DNA of 7,412 bases, from positions 1 through 7,412 of the forward strand of contig CAZPHI010000077.1 of the NCBI GenBank assembly GCA_964586425.1. Direction: 5' to 3'. This DNA is from CAZPHI01 sp964586425. Its GTDB lineage: Bacteria > Bacillota > Clostridia > Lachnospirales > Lachnospiraceae. Position 1 is the stretch's first letter. The number at the start of each line of letters is the position of its first letter. The position numbers were made by a program, and so were the translations under genes. Of the stretch, positions 5,689-7,412 are shown one piece after another. Below the pieces are notes generated by a model. The model was not told where the DNA came from. It searched no databases and was given only the letters and a program-made list of their open reading frames with translations.

Positions 5689-7326
5689 GTGCAAAGACAT
5701 TCAATTAAATTAAAGATAATGGCACTATTCTTTGGTATAGCTGCAGGATTAGTTTTAATAATTGTCTTCATTAATTCAACTTTTTCGGAAAAGTATTATT
5801 TGTCACAAAAACAGCAGGCAATGCTTGATACATACGATGGAATAGATGAGATAATTCATTCGTATTTTAATAGGGAAATAGATGAAACTGCAATGAAAGA
5901 CAATATTGATAGTCATACGTCTACATTGGGCATTAGCGTAATTATAGTAAATAGTGATTGGACAGCAATATATAATTCAGATAATGCAGAAGGCGAATTG
6001 TTAAAACGACTTCAGATGAGCTTGTTTAATCCTGAGATGTTTGGTAGTTCTGTTCCTGAGGCACCTAGTAGTGCACAAGATGAAAGCGAATCGGTGACGG
6101 AAGGTGAATCCAAACCTTCTGGAATAATAAAAGGTAATAAGGACAAACAGAATCTTAATGATAGATTTCAAACTAATGGTGCAACTGAAGGAATAGAAAG
6201 AGAAATTATCGTTCAGACAGATTCTTATACTATGCAGAAGGTGTATGATTCTAGATTATCAGATTATTATCTTGAACTTTGGGGCAATATGTCTGATAAT
6301 GCAATGATTATGATGAGATTACCATTGCAGAGTATTAAAGACAGCGTCAATGTTACTAACACATTTATCACATATATAGGACTTGGAGTTATTCTTCTTA
6401 GTGTTTTGTTAGCTTATATATTCTCAGCATATATTACTAAACCAATTAAAGAGTTATCACAAATTGCAGAACGTATGTCAGAACTTGATTTTAATATAAG
6501 ATATAACGGAAAAGATAAGAGTGAACTTGGAATTTTAGGACGAAGTATTAATCATATGTCATCAAAGCTGGAAGAGAATATATCACATCTAAAATCAGCT
6601 AATATAGAATTAAAAAAAGATATTGAGAAAAAGATACAGATAGATGAGATGAGAAAAGACTTTTTGTCTAATGTATCACATGAACTTAAGACACCTATTG
6701 CACTTATTCAGGGATATGCAGAAGGATTAAAAGAAGGTGTTATTGATGATCCGGAAAGCATGAATTTCTATTGTGATGTAATTATGGACGAAGCTAATAA
6801 GATGAACAATATGGTTAAAAAACTACTTACACTTAATCAGATTGAATTTGGCAATGAGGATATTGTAATGGAGAGATTCAACATTACAGAACTAATTAAT
6901 AACGTTGTTAATTCTAATGAACTACGCGCCGAACAAAAAGGTGCAACTATTCAGTTTGATTGTAAGGAAGCTGTGTATGTATGGTCCGATGAATATAAGA
7001 TAGAGGAAGTAATAACCAATTATATATCAAATGCTATTAATCATTGTGAGAATGAGTTAAAGATTATTGTAACAATGGAAAAGAAGGATGATTGTATAAG
7101 GGTATCAGTATTTAATACAGGAAAAACAATACCAGAAGAAGATATTGATAATATATGGATAAAATTCTACAAGGTTGATAAAGCAAGAACTAGAGAGTAT
7201 GGTGGTAATGGAATTGGATTATCTATTGTAAAAGCAATAATGGATTCATACGATAGGGAATGTGGTGTTATAAATCACAGTAATGGTGTAGAATTCTGGT
7301 TTGAAGTTGATTGTAAAAATGACTAA
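5689..7326 (+). CDS. Membrane sensor histidine kinase with HAMP domain
   Basis: 545 aa, starting at GTG. Order: basic N-terminus, span 1 (about 8-29), extracytoplasmic sensor (about 30-222), span 2 (about 223-247), HAMP (about 248-300), a short coiled coil, the dimerisation/phospho-acceptor domain with H331 in FLSNVSHELKTPIALIQGYAEG, and a HATPase domain. The latter has the N box NYISNAINH (444-452), a G1 box of NTGKTIP form (476-482), the F box FYKVDKARTREYGG and the G2 box GGNGIGLSIVKAIM (505-518). In the G1 box the usual DxGxG reads N-T-G-K-T, as in VanS-like kinases, so activity is still expected. The sensor starts with a long helix and a PAS/Cache-like strand set (GISVIIVNSDWTAIYNSD), but about 118-168 is a hydrophilic Ser/Glu/Lys-rich insertion that looks disordered. 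The ligand is unknown. It pairs with the OmpR-type regulator just upstream. Confidence 0.95.
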   Translation: MQRHSIKLKIMALFFGIAAGLVLIIVFINSTFSEKYYLSQKQQAMLDTYDGIDEIIHSYFNREIDETAMKDNIDSHTSTLGISVIIVNSDWTAIYNSDNAEGELLKRLQMSLFNPEMFGSSVPEAPSSAQDESESVTEGESKPSGIIKGNKDKQNLNDRFQTNGATEGIEREIIVQTDSYTMQKVYDSRLSDYYLELWGNMSDNAMIMMRLPLQSIKDSVNVTNTFITYIGLGVILLSVLLAYIFSAYITKPIKELSQIAERMSELDFNIRYNGKDKSELGILGRSINHMSSKLEENISHLKSANIELKKDIEKKIQIDEMRKDFLSNVSHELKTPIALIQGYAEGLKEGVIDDPESMNFYCDVIMDEANKMNNMVKKLLTLNQIEFGNEDIVMERFNITELINNVVNSNELRAEQKGATIQFDCKEAVYVWSDEYKIEEVITNYISNAINHCENELKIIVTMEKKDDCIRVSVFNTGKTIPEEDIDNIWIKFYKVDKARTREYGGNGIGLSIVKAIMDSYDRECGVINHSNGVEFWFEVDCKND

Positions 7327-7351
7327 TTCTCTTTTATTTATATTATAGGTA

Positions 7352-7360
7352 TGTTACAAT
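7352..7360 (+). promoter_or_regulatory. Possible extended -10 promoter for the next gene
   Basis: TGTTACAAT fits TGn plus TACAAT (5 of 6). The hexamer 17 nt upstream (TTTTAT, 7332-7337) is a poor -35, which extended -10 promoters tolerate. It lies 25 nt past the kinase stop and would fire out of the window. No terminator hairpin is visible between 7327 and 7412, and no gene start is seen there. Confidence 0.35.
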
Positions 7361-7412
7361 TCTTAAGTGAAGTATCACAGTCAGAGCAATAAATAAGAGC
7401 AGCTCTAGACAT

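Noticed and set aside
7140..7170. Loss of kinase activity suggested by a G1 box lacking the DxGxG aspartate.
   Set aside because: The NTGxxIP form is seen in VanS-like kinases known to be active, and the H, N, F and G2 boxes are intact.
7397..7409. Inverted repeat AGAGC/GCTCT near the window end as a kinase terminator.
   Set aside because: The arms are separated by a single base and no T run follows, so it cannot form a terminator hairpin.

Overview
The window is AT-rich bacterial chromosome with every supported gene on the + strand. The gene content (secG, rnr, smpB, ssrA in that order), strong GGAGG-type ribosome binding sites, heavy use of AT-ending and AGA codons, and the style of the OmpR/VanS-like two-component pair suggest a low-GC Firmicute of class Clostridia, most likely a Lachnospiraceae relative. 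That assignment is an inference from general familiarity, not from a search.

Left half (1-3612) is housekeeping. A sigma-A-type promoter (65-93) drives secG, the small SecYEG translocon subunit. An intrinsic terminator (395-427) follows. Then come rnr (RNase R, 707 aa), smpB (157 aa) and the one-piece tmRNA gene ssrA (3202-3549), closed by a strong terminator (3574-3612). rnr, smpB and ssrA form a complete ribosome-rescue module. tmRNA-SmpB frees stalled ribosomes and adds the encoded tag ANENLAYAA. RNase R degrades structured RNA, including the non-stop mRNA released by rescue. The tmRNA has an alanine-type G3-U70 acceptor pair, its tag stop codon in a hairpin loop, and no encoded CCA.

Right half (3613-7412) is a signalling block. 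It opens with a promoter containing two abutting TATAAT hexamers. Next are a receiver-domain protein whose C-terminal 75-80 residues are helical and match no output domain I know, an unrecognised single-span membrane protein with a coiled-coil tail, an OmpR/PhoB-family response regulator, and a 545-aa membrane sensor histidine kinase with a GTG start. The last two are only 23 nt apart and form a canonical two-component pair. The first two may be a separate unit or may feed into the same pathway, since no terminator separates them from the pair.

The items most worth a second look are a leader hairpin that could sequester the 5' acceptor strand of pre-tmRNA, a possible promoter that starts inside the secG terminator stem, an RNase R lacking the usual basic tail, and the orphan receiver plus membrane-protein pair. 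I see no mobile element, CRISPR array, tRNA or rRNA, and nothing that by itself shows a wholly new system.
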